9,658 nt of DNA from Bdellovibrionaceae bacterium UBA2339. GTDB lineage: Bacteria; Bdellovibrionota; Bdellovibrionia; Bdellovibrionales; JAMPXM01. A program made the translations under genes and the position numbers. The notes under the pieces are model-generated. The model was not told where the DNA came from. It worked only from the letters and a program-made list of their open reading frames with translations, and searched no databases. Below, in pieces: positions 1-7,305 of the stretch; within the stretch, counting starts at the first letter, position 1, and each line of letters opens with the position of its first letter. The stretch is taken from positions 1 through 9,658 of the forward strand of contig DDUL01000050.1 in NCBI GenBank assembly GCA_002344785.1. Reading direction: 5' to 3'.

Positions 1-1
1 C

Positions 2-3000
2 ACCTTACAAGCATTCGGACCCTATGCCGAACAAGTCGTGATCGACTTCTCGCATCTGGCTGAGGGCGGGCTGTTTCTCATCTCAGGTCGCACTGGCGCG
101 GGTAAAACCTCATTGCTCGATGGGATTTGTTTTGCGCTGTTTGGCCACGCCAGCGGCGAAGAACGCGAAGGCAAAACCTTGCGCAGCGACTTTGCTCCCG
201 CAGATCGACCGACCGAGGCCACACTTGAATTCAGCTTGGGCCAGCGCCGCTATCGCGTGCGCCGATCACCCACGCAGCTGCTAAAAAAACAACGTGGCGA
301 AGGCCTCACCGAAGCCCGCACTTCTGCCGAACTCTGGCAAAGCGAGATGTCTTCAACGTCTGCGGATGCACGCGACACAACAAATTGGCAAAGCCTGGCC
401 TCACAAGCCAAAGCTGTTGATCAACGAATTGAAGAACTTCTCGGCATGGACGAGAAGCAATTCCGCCAAGTGATTTGCCTTCCTCAAGGGCGATTTCGCG
501 AGTTCCTCAATGCCAATTCAACAGATCGCGAACGAATTCTCGAGCGCCTCTTTCAAACTGAGAGATTCAAGAAATTCCAAGACCACCTGGCGGGTAAGGT
601 CCGAGCCCTCCAGCAAGAGCGCGAACAACTCGGCCGCACGCTGATGGCCCGACTCGAGGCCGCAGGCCTAACAAAGGCCGACGAACTTGATCCACAAATC
701 CAACAGCTTCGCGAAGAACTGCAGCTTGCACAGACTCGAGAAGCTGAACTGCAGACCAATGTGGATCTTGCCTCTCAGCGCGCACAAGCCGCCGAACACG
801 CGGTCGATTCGCATGAACGGCGCGAGGCACTCAACCAACAACTGCCGCAGATCGAAGTTGAAACTCAACGACTGCAAAAACTTGAAGAAGAGCTTCAGGC
901 GTTGAGCGAAGTTCTTCCCAAGCTCCGCATCGTCGAGCAGTGGCAGAAGCTCGATCGCGACTGTCTTGATCTCCGGCGAAAGACGGATCATCTCAGCACG
1001 GGCCTGAGTCAACTTCGCCTCAAGCAATCGCAGCAAGGCGAGGCATTGCGCGAACTGCTGGCGCAAAGTGATGCGATTCACCAAGACGAAGAGCGAATCA
1101 CCGAATTGCGGGTCAAACATGAAAAGCTCAAGCGCCAATTGCAACTTGAGCAACAAGTGAAGGCGGAGCAACTCGAATTGCAGCAGAAAGAGTCGCAGCT
1201 CGCCGAGGCCGAAGCCTCTCTGCGCAATCAGGAAGCGCGACTCGCGTCTTTGCAAGCGACCCGCGAGGCACAGCTTCGGAGCCTTGGACTCAAACTCGGC
1301 GAACGTGCTCAACAACTTGATCGTGATTTAGCTGCGCACTTGGCGGAGCAGCGAAATCTCGAAGCCCGAGAAATGGCCGCGCGGCTGGCCCAATCTTTAG
1401 CCGCAGGTGAAGCTTGCCCCGTTTGCGGGTCGGTCGAACATCCGCGCCTCAGCGCCACGCAAGCCACGGCGGCACCCCACGCCCTCACGGAGCTTCGAAA
1501 TCCCATATTGTCCCAACCAGCCGACGCTGATCCAACATCAAACGCCATCAAAATGGAGAGCCAGAAGCTCCAACAGCTTCGCGGCGCACTCGACGCCGAG
1601 CTCAACGAGATCGATCAGTGGTGGACGCTGCAAACTGCGCTCAATGCATCACACCCCAGCGCCGACGCGGCCCGCGTCGATGCCAGATCAACGACCGTTG
1701 ATGCCTCCCCGTCACCTCACGCGTCCGATCCGCAACTCACCCATTTCACCTCTCAGCTTATGGCGACATCTCGAGCGAACTTCGCCAAGCTTCGTCAAGC
1801 TTGCGACGAGCTTCGTTCACGCACGCAGAACACGCGTGCGCAAATCGAGGTCCAACATCAACGTCTCGTGAAACTCCGCGAAGAACTCGCGCAACAGATC
1901 AGAGAATGGGGCTCGGAGAGTCGCGATCTCCAAAACCTAATCAACACCGGTAAAGCACTTAAGGAAAAGGTGGACGCACACAGGAAACTCCTGCAACAGC
2001 AGCAAGAAAGTTTCAGCGAACTCGAAAAGTCCGTAGCGACCAAGAGTGCTGAGCTCAAGAGTCTGAACGAGTGGCTCACCTCCAAATCGAGTGAACTTAC
2101 CAGCCTCAACGAAGATCTAAATGGACTTGGTCTTCCTGCCTCGCAGCGCGAAGAGTTCTTGCGAACTTGGAAGCCAAAAGCCGAAGCCGCACCGCCACCC
2201 GCATCGCTTCGTCAAAAGCGCGACGAACTTGTGCAAAAGCGCGCCCGAGTCACCAGCGAGCTTGAGCAGATCGATCGCCAACTTCAAAAGCTCGCCGCAA
2301 GTCTTGAGCGAAGGCTCGATGAGCTGCCTCAGCGGCGCAGCGATTTGCAAGCCTACGCCACCGCACTCCAGAGCGCGCGCGGAAGCCTGAAGCTCCTGCA
2401 AGACGAGATGGCGCAGAAAAAGAGCCGACTTTCGCAGCTGAATGATCTCGTCCAGCTTCTGCAGAGCCAGCAGCTGGCTCTGCAAGCCATCGAGCAACAG
2501 TTTGCGAGAGCCAAGGGCCTGCACGATTTGGTGAGCGGTGATCGCCAAGCCAACACGCTTGGCATTCCGCTATCGCGCTTCGTGCTTCAAAGTCGCTTCG
2601 ATGAAGTGCTTCACCAAGCCAACACTCGACTTCGACGAATGAGCCGAGGCCAGTTTCAGCTTCTGCGTCCACCACACACTCACAATCAAGCACAAGCGCA
2701 AGGCTTAGACATCGTCGTCGAAGATGCCGCGACTGGAACACAACGTCCGGCATTCACGCTTTCTGGAGGCGAGAGTTTCATGGCCGCTCTCGCCTTAGCA
2801 CTCGGTTTGGCGGATGTGGTTCAGGCTGATGCTGGCGGACGTCCCCTCGACGCCCTCTTCATTGACGAAGGGTTCGGAACTCTCGATGCGGAATCTCTGG
2901 ATCTAGCCCTCCAAACTTTAATGGAGCTGCAAGCCGGTGGTCGCCTGATCGGTGTGATCTCGCACGTGGCCGAGCTCAAGCAGCTGATTTCGCATCAGCT

Positions 3001-3049
3001 TGAGATCGTCAAAGATGCTCAGGGGGCCCACGCCAGCTGGCACACTTGA
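2..3049 (+). CDS. sbcC: Nuclease SbcCD subunit C (SbcC/Rad50-type ATPase), 5' end cut by window
   Basis: SbcC is the ATPase and coiled-coil subunit of the SbcCD (Mre11-Rad50 type) nuclease, which cleaves DNA hairpins and processes double-strand ends; SbcD is its nuclease partner. The frame is open from base 2 and reads TLQAFGPYAEQ, the usual SbcC N-terminus, so the GTG at 38 is internal and only a few codons are missing. Visible motifs are: Walker A GRTGAGKT (nt 86-109); a Q-loop-like segment CLPQGRFREFL (about 475-510); a long Glu/Gln/Leu-rich coiled coil; zinc hook CPVC (1415-1426) followed by GSVEHPRL; a second coil; ABC signature LSGGES (2759-2776); Walker B plus D-loop ALFIDEGFGTLD (about 2852-2887); and an ISHV switch motif near the end. 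At about 1015 residues it matches the family. Oddities are an Ala/Ser/Pro-rich stretch just after the hook, and a stop codon lying inside a repeat shared with nth. sbcD is not in the window. Identification is secure. Confidence 0.96.
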   Translation, partial: TLQAFGPYAEQVVIDFSHLAEGGLFLISGRTGAGKTSLLDGICFALFGHASGEEREGKTLRSDFAPADRPTEATLEFSLGQRRYRVRRSPTQLLKKQRGEGLTEARTSAELWQSEMSSTSADARDTTNWQSLASQAKAVDQRIEELLGMDEKQFRQVICLPQGRFREFLNANSTDRERILERLFQTERFKKFQDHLAGKVRALQQEREQLGRTLMARLEAAGLTKADELDPQIQQLREELQLAQTREAELQTNVDLASQRAQAAEHAVDSHERREALNQQLPQIEVETQRLQKLEEELQALSEVLPKLRIVEQWQKLDRDCLDLRRKTDHLSTGLSQLRLKQSQQGEALRELLAQSDAIHQDEERITELRVKHEKLKRQLQLEQQVKAEQLELQQKESQLAEAEASLRNQEARLASLQATREAQLRSLGLKLGERAQQLDRDLAAHLAEQRNLEAREMAARLAQSLAAGEACPVCGSVEHPRLSATQATAAPHALTELRNPILSQPADADPTSNAIKMESQKLQQLRGALDAELNEIDQWWTLQTALNASHPSADAARVDARSTTVDASPSPHASDPQLTHFTSQLMATSRANFAKLRQACDELRSRTQNTRAQIEVQHQRLVKLREELAQQIREWGSESRDLQNLINTGKALKEKVDAHRKLLQQQQESFSELEKSVATKSAELKSLNEWLTSKSSELTSLNEDLNGLGLPASQREEFLRTWKPKAEAAPPPASLRQKRDELVQKRARVTSELEQIDRQLQKLAASLERRLDELPQRRSDLQAYATALQSARGSLKLLQDEMAQKKSRLSQLNDLVQLLQSQQLALQAIEQQFARAKGLHDLVSGDRQANTLGIPLSRFVLQSRFDEVLHQANTRLRRMSRGQFQLLRPPHTHNQAQAQGLDIVVEDAATGTQRPAFTLSGGESFMAALALALGLADVVQADAGGRPLDALFIDEGFGTLDAESLDLALQTLMELQAGGRLIGVISHVAELKQLISHQLEIVKDAQGAHASWHT

Positions 3050-3057
3050 GTGGTTGT
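3037..3057 (+). repeat. 3'-end motif, copy A (overlaps the sbcC stop)
   Basis: First of three copies of a 21-bp motif: CTGGC, one variable base (A here), then CACTTGAGTGGTTGT. It covers the last codons of sbcC (..SWHT) and its TGA stop at 3047-3049. Copies B (3242-3262, minus) and C (9328-9348, plus) differ from it only at the variable base. It contains the short palindrome-like core CACT-TG-AGTG. Function is unknown; the repeat itself is directly visible. Confidence 0.85.
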
Positions 3058-3217
3058 GCTCATTGCTCCTCCTTGGCGGAGTTGGAGAGTGGAAAAGTCA
3101 TCCAGCCAACAGAACACGTCGAACGGCCCCAGGCCGGGATCCGGACGCTATACTCCTCACGGGTGCGAATCTCGATACTGGAGCTTGGACTCAAGCATTG
3201 GACCCTTCTCGATTGAC

Positions 3218-3236
3218 GCAAGCGCAGCGCGCTTGC
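3218..3236 (-). terminator. Perfect GC-rich hairpin in convergent 3' region
   Basis: The arms GCAAGCGC and GCGCTTGC pair perfectly over 8 bp around a 3-nt loop. The hairpin starts 5 bp beyond repeat copy B in the direction of the minus-strand operon. Neither strand has a T-tract after it, so it is not a canonical intrinsic terminator. It could be a bidirectional weak terminator or an RNA-stabilising 3' hairpin. The stem is certain; the role is inferred. Confidence 0.45.
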
Positions 3237-3241
3237 CCGCG

Positions 3242-3262
3242 ACAACCACTCAAGTGAGCCAG
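3242..3262 (-). repeat. 3'-end motif, copy B (just after the stop of the 722-residue protein gene)
   Basis: Minus-strand copy of the 21-bp motif with T at the variable base. It begins 2 bp after the TAA stop (3266-3264) of the minus-strand gene, so again it lies at a gene 3' end in the gene's own orientation. With copy A it forms an inverted pair across the convergent gap. With copy C it shares a slightly longer match (TAA, one mismatch, then the motif). Confidence 0.85.
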
Positions 3263-3263
3263 T

Positions 3264-5432
3264 TTATTGCGTGGTCTGAACTTCCCGCTCCGTTCGCCGC
3301 TGATCCCCGCGCGCCGGTGGCGCTCGATTGATCGGACAATTGACCGCGACTCCCAAACTCGCGCCAACACCGGCACCGACAAGCGGCATACCGGCTCGAA
3401 CTTGCGGCCCGCGAAGAAGAGATTCAAAGGGTTCGCCATTGAGTCGCTCTTCAGCCCGGAAAAAATCGTCCATGGCCGAACTCACGTCAGCCATATTCGA
3501 GTCATTCGTCAATTCGCGGCGAACTCGACCATTGGGTCCATCGTATTCAAAGACAATTCTCTGCGCATCAGGACCTTGGTTTTCAATTCGCATATTTCGA
3601 TTCATAAACTCTTGCAGACGCTCGAGGCGACCGCGGCCGTCACGCACCACACTGAGGAGTGCGTCTCTTTGCGCGGGGTTGAGATTGGCCATCTGTCGAA
3701 CATGCGCATCCAAAGCGTCAAACTGCGAAAGAGTCTGCGCCGTATTTCCTAATCGGAAACCCGGAGGACCGTTGGGATTTCCCGCCAAGAGATTTCGTAC
3801 ACCATTGAGGCCTCCGAGCGGAGGCCCAAGACTTCCGACTCGAGTCGTTGCCAAAGCCGCATCCGGTACCGTCACCAATTCGTGAAGAATCTTGTTATAG
3901 CCGCCTCGAGTCGCCTGACTGAGTCGATCCAAGGTGGTATGCAGTGCGCCCTCTGCGCTGATGGGCCCTGGATAACGAGGGCGAGTCACACCATCCACTG
4001 TATCGCGCTCAAACACCGTGCCGCGGAAGAAGTCGCGCGCGTCGGGATTGGTTCCGTTCTTCAAAGCACCCGGCACAAACATGTCATTGAGATTTTGCCA
4101 GAAGCCCGCGTTCGGTCCGTTGTGAAACATGTTCGCGGCAATTCGCCGCTGAAACTGCGCGGCTGTGATTCTTCCTGCATTCACATCGGCGATCGCTTGC
4201 GCCATGCCAGGCAGCTCATGCAAGTAGCCGCGAAGCACACCATACTGAAGTCCGTTTGCACCAGGCTGATTGAATACGGCGCGAATCTGATCATTGGAGA
4301 GTCCGGGAGGTAAAAGTCCTCGACCTTGCATGCCGTTTCTCGCCATCAATTCACGCATGGCCTGCGCAGCTGGCGTCTGTCCTTGCAAGCGAAGCGCATC
4401 AAATACGGCTTCGCCTTCCGGCGATCGCGCCAGAAATCCCGAGAACTGCGAGCCGAACTTTCCCATGTCACTATCGACAATTCCCGCACGCAAAGCATCT
4501 CGATCAATTCCCGCTCGACGAATGACTTCTTGCAAAGCCGGATTCGAATCGATGGCGCGAATCATGTCGTCTTGGTGCGCCACCGACAATCGCTCCTTCA
4601 CTCTCGCATCGCGGTCTCCACGAAGTCGCGCCAAGGTTTCATCGGCCCGAGCCCCAAGGGCCGACACCGCTCCCGGCCGCGCCAAGGCTCGAACGGCACC
4701 TCGAACCGCGACTTGCACTCCGGCCCCACCGACAATTCCGGTGATCGCTCCGCAGACCACATTGGCCTGCTCTTCTGGCTTAAAGCAAAGCCGCATGCGA
4801 TCCAATTCCTCAAGCTTCTTCGGTAAATCCATCAGCGGTCCGCGCAAACGGTGCGCTTCATCCACACGACATCGATCGATCCGCCGACCGACATACTGCT
4901 GGACTAAACGGCGGCGCTCACTGTCCCGAGCGCGACCTTCAAAGAAACGCAAACCCTCTTCGACTTCGCGACTGCTCTCGGCCTCTCTTGGCAATCGTTC
5001 ATCACAAATTCGTCGAGCCTGTCTGACGAATTCAGCATTTTTTTCCACCGCGCCCGCGATCGCCCCGGGTGCGCGAGCCAACATCCCAGGAAGTTCAGGA
5101 ATGAGTCGTACAGTTTCTTCGACAGTCCGCCACGCACCTTCGCCACATCCGCCGATCAGCTGTCCCACATTCTGCGCGCGAGATCGCGACATTTCGTCCG
5201 GCGAACACGTGGTCACACGCGCCGGGGCCTCGCGAGCCAACTCCGCACAACCGTCGCGCCGAAAGCGATCCTGACAAGCGCGCACAAGTTCCGCCACGGC
5301 CGGATCAGCCTCGCAAACTCCACCGTTGTTCGCCCAAGCTGTGCTTGAGAAGGCGAAGGCTGCCAAGGCAACAAACCCTCTCACGATTCGACTGAATCGA
5401 CGAAAGTTCCAAGGGAATTCACTGAGCGTCAT
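3264..5432 (-). CDS. Exported protein of unknown function, Cys-rich N-terminal half, 722 aa
   Basis: I do not recognise a family. The start is the ATG at 5432, preceded by AGGAGG with 5-nt spacing; an upstream in-frame start would add 18 residues but would bypass this site. Residues 1-34 form a clear Sec signal peptide: Arg-rich n-region, hydrophobic FVALAAFAF core, and cleavage after AWA. Nine cysteines lie between residues 40 and 227 and only one more follows, at about 699, which suggests a disulfide-bonded N-terminal domain and a separate cysteine-free region. Hydrophobic Gly/Ala/Val segments lie at about 225-250 and 680-701; either could be membrane-associated, but both are rich in glycine. 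A distinctive MFHNGPNAGFW stretch sits near residue 435. The tail is charged. The gene is translationally coupled (ATGA) to the upstream RHS-type gene, so the two products probably work together in the envelope or outside the cell. An effector or toxin role is possible, but no catalytic motif is visible. Confidence 0.85.
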   Translation of the reverse strand: MTLSEFPWNFRRFSRIVRGFVALAAFAFSSTAWANNGGVCEADPAVAELVRACQDRFRRDGCAELAREAPARVTTCSPDEMSRSRAQNVGQLIGGCGEGAWRTVEETVRLIPELPGMLARAPGAIAGAVEKNAEFVRQARRICDERLPREAESSREVEEGLRFFEGRARDSERRRLVQQYVGRRIDRCRVDEAHRLRGPLMDLPKKLEELDRMRLCFKPEEQANVVCGAITGIVGGAGVQVAVRGAVRALARPGAVSALGARADETLARLRGDRDARVKERLSVAHQDDMIRAIDSNPALQEVIRRAGIDRDALRAGIVDSDMGKFGSQFSGFLARSPEGEAVFDALRLQGQTPAAQAMRELMARNGMQGRGLLPPGLSNDQIRAVFNQPGANGLQYGVLRGYLHELPGMAQAIADVNAGRITAAQFQRRIAANMFHNGPNAGFWQNLNDMFVPGALKNGTNPDARDFFRGTVFERDTVDGVTRPRYPGPISAEGALHTTLDRLSQATRGGYNKILHELVTVPDAALATTRVGSLGPPLGGLNGVRNLLAGNPNGPPGFRLGNTAQTLSQFDALDAHVRQMANLNPAQRDALLSVVRDGRGRLERLQEFMNRNMRIENQGPDAQRIVFEYDGPNGRVRRELTNDSNMADVSSAMDDFFRAEERLNGEPFESLLRGPQVRAGMPLVGAGVGASLGVAVNCPINRAPPARGDQRRTEREVQTTQ

Positions 5433-6850
5433 GATTTCCTCCTGGCTCGTCGATGTTCGTAAAGTCGCAGAAGACCCATCTCCCAATTTTCAAGTATCAT
5501 TCGTTGCTGAGGCTTGAGTCCGCTGGCATCGCGATCTTGCGAGCGGACTTGCGTCTGTGCGGTCTCAAGCTTTGTCCAGTCACCGGTCTTTGGATCTCGG
5601 CGAGCGCGAATGCGAAACTTCACCACCTGACCCTGCCATGCACTCATCTCCAGCGGCCGTCCCCACGCATCCAAACTCAATCGCAAGCGCTCCCGACCAT
5701 CTTGATCCCAGGGAATCTCAATCTCACCTGCTGCGGGCAACCGATCCAACTCGGCTTTACTGGATTCAAAGACGGATTCCGATGCCAATTCCGACGAAGC
5801 TCCCGGCACCGTCGATCCCGACGATGCGATTTCACGACCACCGCAATGTCGATGCGATTGGGCCACGAGTCCGGGATCACTTTGTCGATACTTAATCTCA
5901 ACCACGCATTGCTGAGGCTCCTGAACACTCATCACCCACTGTCTTTCGTTGTAGGAGAACTTCCACTCCCGTCCGCCTCGCGAAAGACTGCGCATCAAGT
6001 CTTCACTGGAGTAGCTGTAAGATTCAGAGTCCCTCAGCAAGCTCGTGAGACGGCGCACCTGCTTCAGTTGTCCGCTCGCGAGATCAAGATCGTACTCCAC
6101 ACGCGATGCACCCATGCGAATGCTCTTGAGTAGATTCTCTCGAGTTCGCTCGATCACGACTTTTGAGCGAGCCGAATCGAGTACGGAAATCGCCCCTGAC
6201 TTATCATATTCAATTCGCCAAACTTGTCCGTCAGCACTCGCAAACTGCAGCAAGCGTCCCTTGGCCGAAAAGCGCTCAAACGGAAAGCGATCCATCCGCC
6301 ATCGCCCATCGGCCTCACGCAACAACAAACTACCGTCCTCAGCTCGATATCGGCCTCGCAGATCGTTGAGCTTTGTAAAGATCTGCGCTTCTCCTCGTCC
6401 ACACGGAATGAACTTCACGGCTTGCGGCTCGCGCTGTGAATCATCCCACGCAATCAAAGTTTCAAGATTCGAACACCACCCAACTCCCATAAGTCCCACA
6501 ACGCGCGCTCGTGAATTGTAAGCCCGAGTCAAAAGCGGAACAGCGAGTTCGCCCACCATGACGGACAAATCCACCCGCGTGACACCGACTTGCCCACTTG
6601 GCTCATGAATCGAATACGGCGGAAGTTGATGCTCCAAGCGAAGCTCGGTGCGAATATCCCCCAAACCTGCGCCCGATCCTCCTGCTGCGAGTTTGCCAGA
6701 GTCAGCGCTCGCCACCTGACGCGCGAAAGCGGCGGAAGACTTTGCTGCGCCGGAAGTGGCATGATCGCCATGCGCAAGCGCAGCCCCACTGACGAAGCAG
6801 ATCGAAAACAACCACGCAGTTTTGATCAGCGAGAACAAATCTCGAGTCAT
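5429..6850 (-). CDS. Exported RHS/YD-repeat-type protein lacking the RHS core, 473 aa
   Basis: Residues 1-26 are a signal peptide (hydrophobic AWLFSICFVSGAALA, cleavage after ALA). A low-complexity Ala/Gly/Ser linker follows to about residue 64. Residues about 88-130 match the start of the DUF6531 module found at the head of RHS/YD proteins: a DLSV..GEL..PLLTRAYNSR strand, then GLMGVGWCSNLE, compare the usual RTYNS and G.G.GW. After this come degenerate YD-like beta repeats (WRIEYDKSGAIS, VEYDLDLASGQL, WKFSYNERQW) to about residue 330, and another possible unit near 400. The hyperconserved RHS core and a variable C-terminal toxin are both absent, so this is a short, head-only relative and not a classic polymorphic toxin. 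ATG at 6850 is preferred (GAGG, 7-nt spacing); a GTG at 6853 is the alternative. The last codons contain the ribosome binding site of the next gene, and stop and start overlap as ATGA. The family call is moderately sure; the function is unknown. Confidence 0.85.
   Translation of the reverse strand: MTRDLFSLIKTAWLFSICFVSGAALAHGDHATSGAAKSSAAFARQVASADSGKLAAGGSGAGLGDIRTELRLEHQLPPYSIHEPSGQVGVTRVDLSVMVGELAVPLLTRAYNSRARVVGLMGVGWCSNLETLIAWDDSQREPQAVKFIPCGRGEAQIFTKLNDLRGRYRAEDGSLLLREADGRWRMDRFPFERFSAKGRLLQFASADGQVWRIEYDKSGAISVLDSARSKVVIERTRENLLKSIRMGASRVEYDLDLASGQLKQVRRLTSLLRDSESYSYSSEDLMRSLSRGGREWKFSYNERQWVMSVQEPQQCVVEIKYRQSDPGLVAQSHRHCGGREIASSGSTVPGASSELASESVFESSKAELDRLPAAGEIEIPWDQDGRERLRLSLDAWGRPLEMSAWQGQVVKFRIRARRDPKTGDWTKLETAQTQVRSQDRDASGLKPQQRMILENWEMGLLRLYEHRRARRKS
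5438..5443 (-). promoter_or_regulatory. Ribosome binding site for the 722-residue protein gene
   Basis: AGGAGG on the minus strand, 5 nt before the ATG at 5432. It is embedded in the final codons of the upstream RHS-type gene. It fixes the start of the downstream gene and, with the ATGA overlap, indicates coupled translation of the two exported proteins. Confidence 0.85.
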
Positions 6851-7301
6851 CACTCCGCCTCATCCATATATATAGAGGAGATCGACAGCGGGGCCGTCGA
6901 CCAGGCCTTCAAGCCCCTCGAAACTCTCATCGGTGTTTCACGACTCGACATTGAGCCAGAGCGAGACGACGATCCCGAGTCCTTTCGATGGAATTCGTAT
7001 CAATTTGAATCACTGACCTTATGAATTTGTGAAGATTCGACCTCAGAGCGAATCAAGACGAGAAAGATTCGCCAAACCGTCAAGTCAGTCGGCGATTTTG
7101 CCGAATTATTAAGAACTCGATGAAAGTCGAGGCTCGTGGCGACCTTGAGCCGCGCGGCTCTGAGACGCTTCTGACGATCATCTCTCAGCATGAGGGGCGA
7201 TCGGAGATTGAAGCGACACAGCTGCGCCCGCATCAACCGACGCGACCCCAAAAGGAAGGATACTCGTGGTACGTCAGCTCTCCGATCCTCAAGGTGATGC
7301 T
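6851..7301. promoter_or_regulatory. Divergent intergenic region
   Basis: About 450 bp lies between the minus-strand operon and the divergent plus-strand gene, so promoters for both should be here. On the operon side an alternating A/T run (6866-6874) could serve as a -10 element. It would give a leader of about 10 nt, and I find no convincing -35. On the plus side, AT-richer DNA at 6990-7030 and 7095-7115 is a plausible promoter zone without a clear consensus. A small inverted repeat, GATTCG then 9 nt then CGAATC, lies at about 7034-7054. A 61-codon frame (7120-7305) occupies the right part and is listed separately. Confidence 0.4.
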
Positions 7302-7305
7302 ATGA
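7120..7305 (+). CDS. Possible small upstream ORF, 61 codons, doubtful
   Basis: This short frame begins with ATG and ends in a TGA that overlaps the ATG of the next gene (7302) as ATGA, an arrangement typical of translational coupling. The product would be hydrophilic, with no signal peptide or recognisable motif. The start has only a poor purine stretch upstream, and a reverse-strand frame also crosses the region, so coding bias gives little support. It may be untranslated leader or a regulatory upstream ORF. Confidence 0.2.
   Translation: MKVEARGDLEPRGSETLLTIISQHEGRSEIEATQLRPHQPTRPQKEGYSWYVSSPILKVML

Larger units (their letters stand above)
3050..3263. other. Convergent intergenic region between sbcC and the minus-strand operon
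   Basis: This 214-bp stretch lies between two converging genes. It contains the tail of repeat copy A, a perfect 8-bp hairpin (3218-3236) and repeat copy B on the opposite strand (3242-3262). The small frames that cross it have no ribosome binding site and no recognisable protein, so I see no gene. No T-rich intrinsic terminator serves either gene here; termination may rely on the hairpin, on the repeats or on Rho. Confidence 0.7.

Noticed and set aside
668..1315. Long reverse-strand open frame (215 codons) inside sbcC
   Set aside because: Its Leu/Arg/Phe-rich composition mirrors the coiled-coil codons of sbcC on the other strand, and no domain or ribosome binding site is seen.
38..3049. GTG at 38 as the sbcC start
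   Set aside because: The frame is open to base 2 and the upstream residues TLQAFGPYAEQ are the conserved SbcC N-terminus, so the start lies outside the window.
3050..3331. Small plus-strand frames in the convergent gap
   Set aside because: They cross the repeats, the hairpin and the end of the opposite gene, and have no plausible translation start.
4294..5274. 326-codon plus-strand frame opposite the 722-residue protein gene
   Set aside because: Ser/Arg/Pro-rich antisense shadow of a GC-rich gene that has its own signal peptide and strong ribosome binding site.
5453..6521. Plus-strand frames opposite the RHS-type gene
   Set aside because: Antisense shadows without coherent motifs; the minus-strand gene has a signal peptide and RHS-type motifs.
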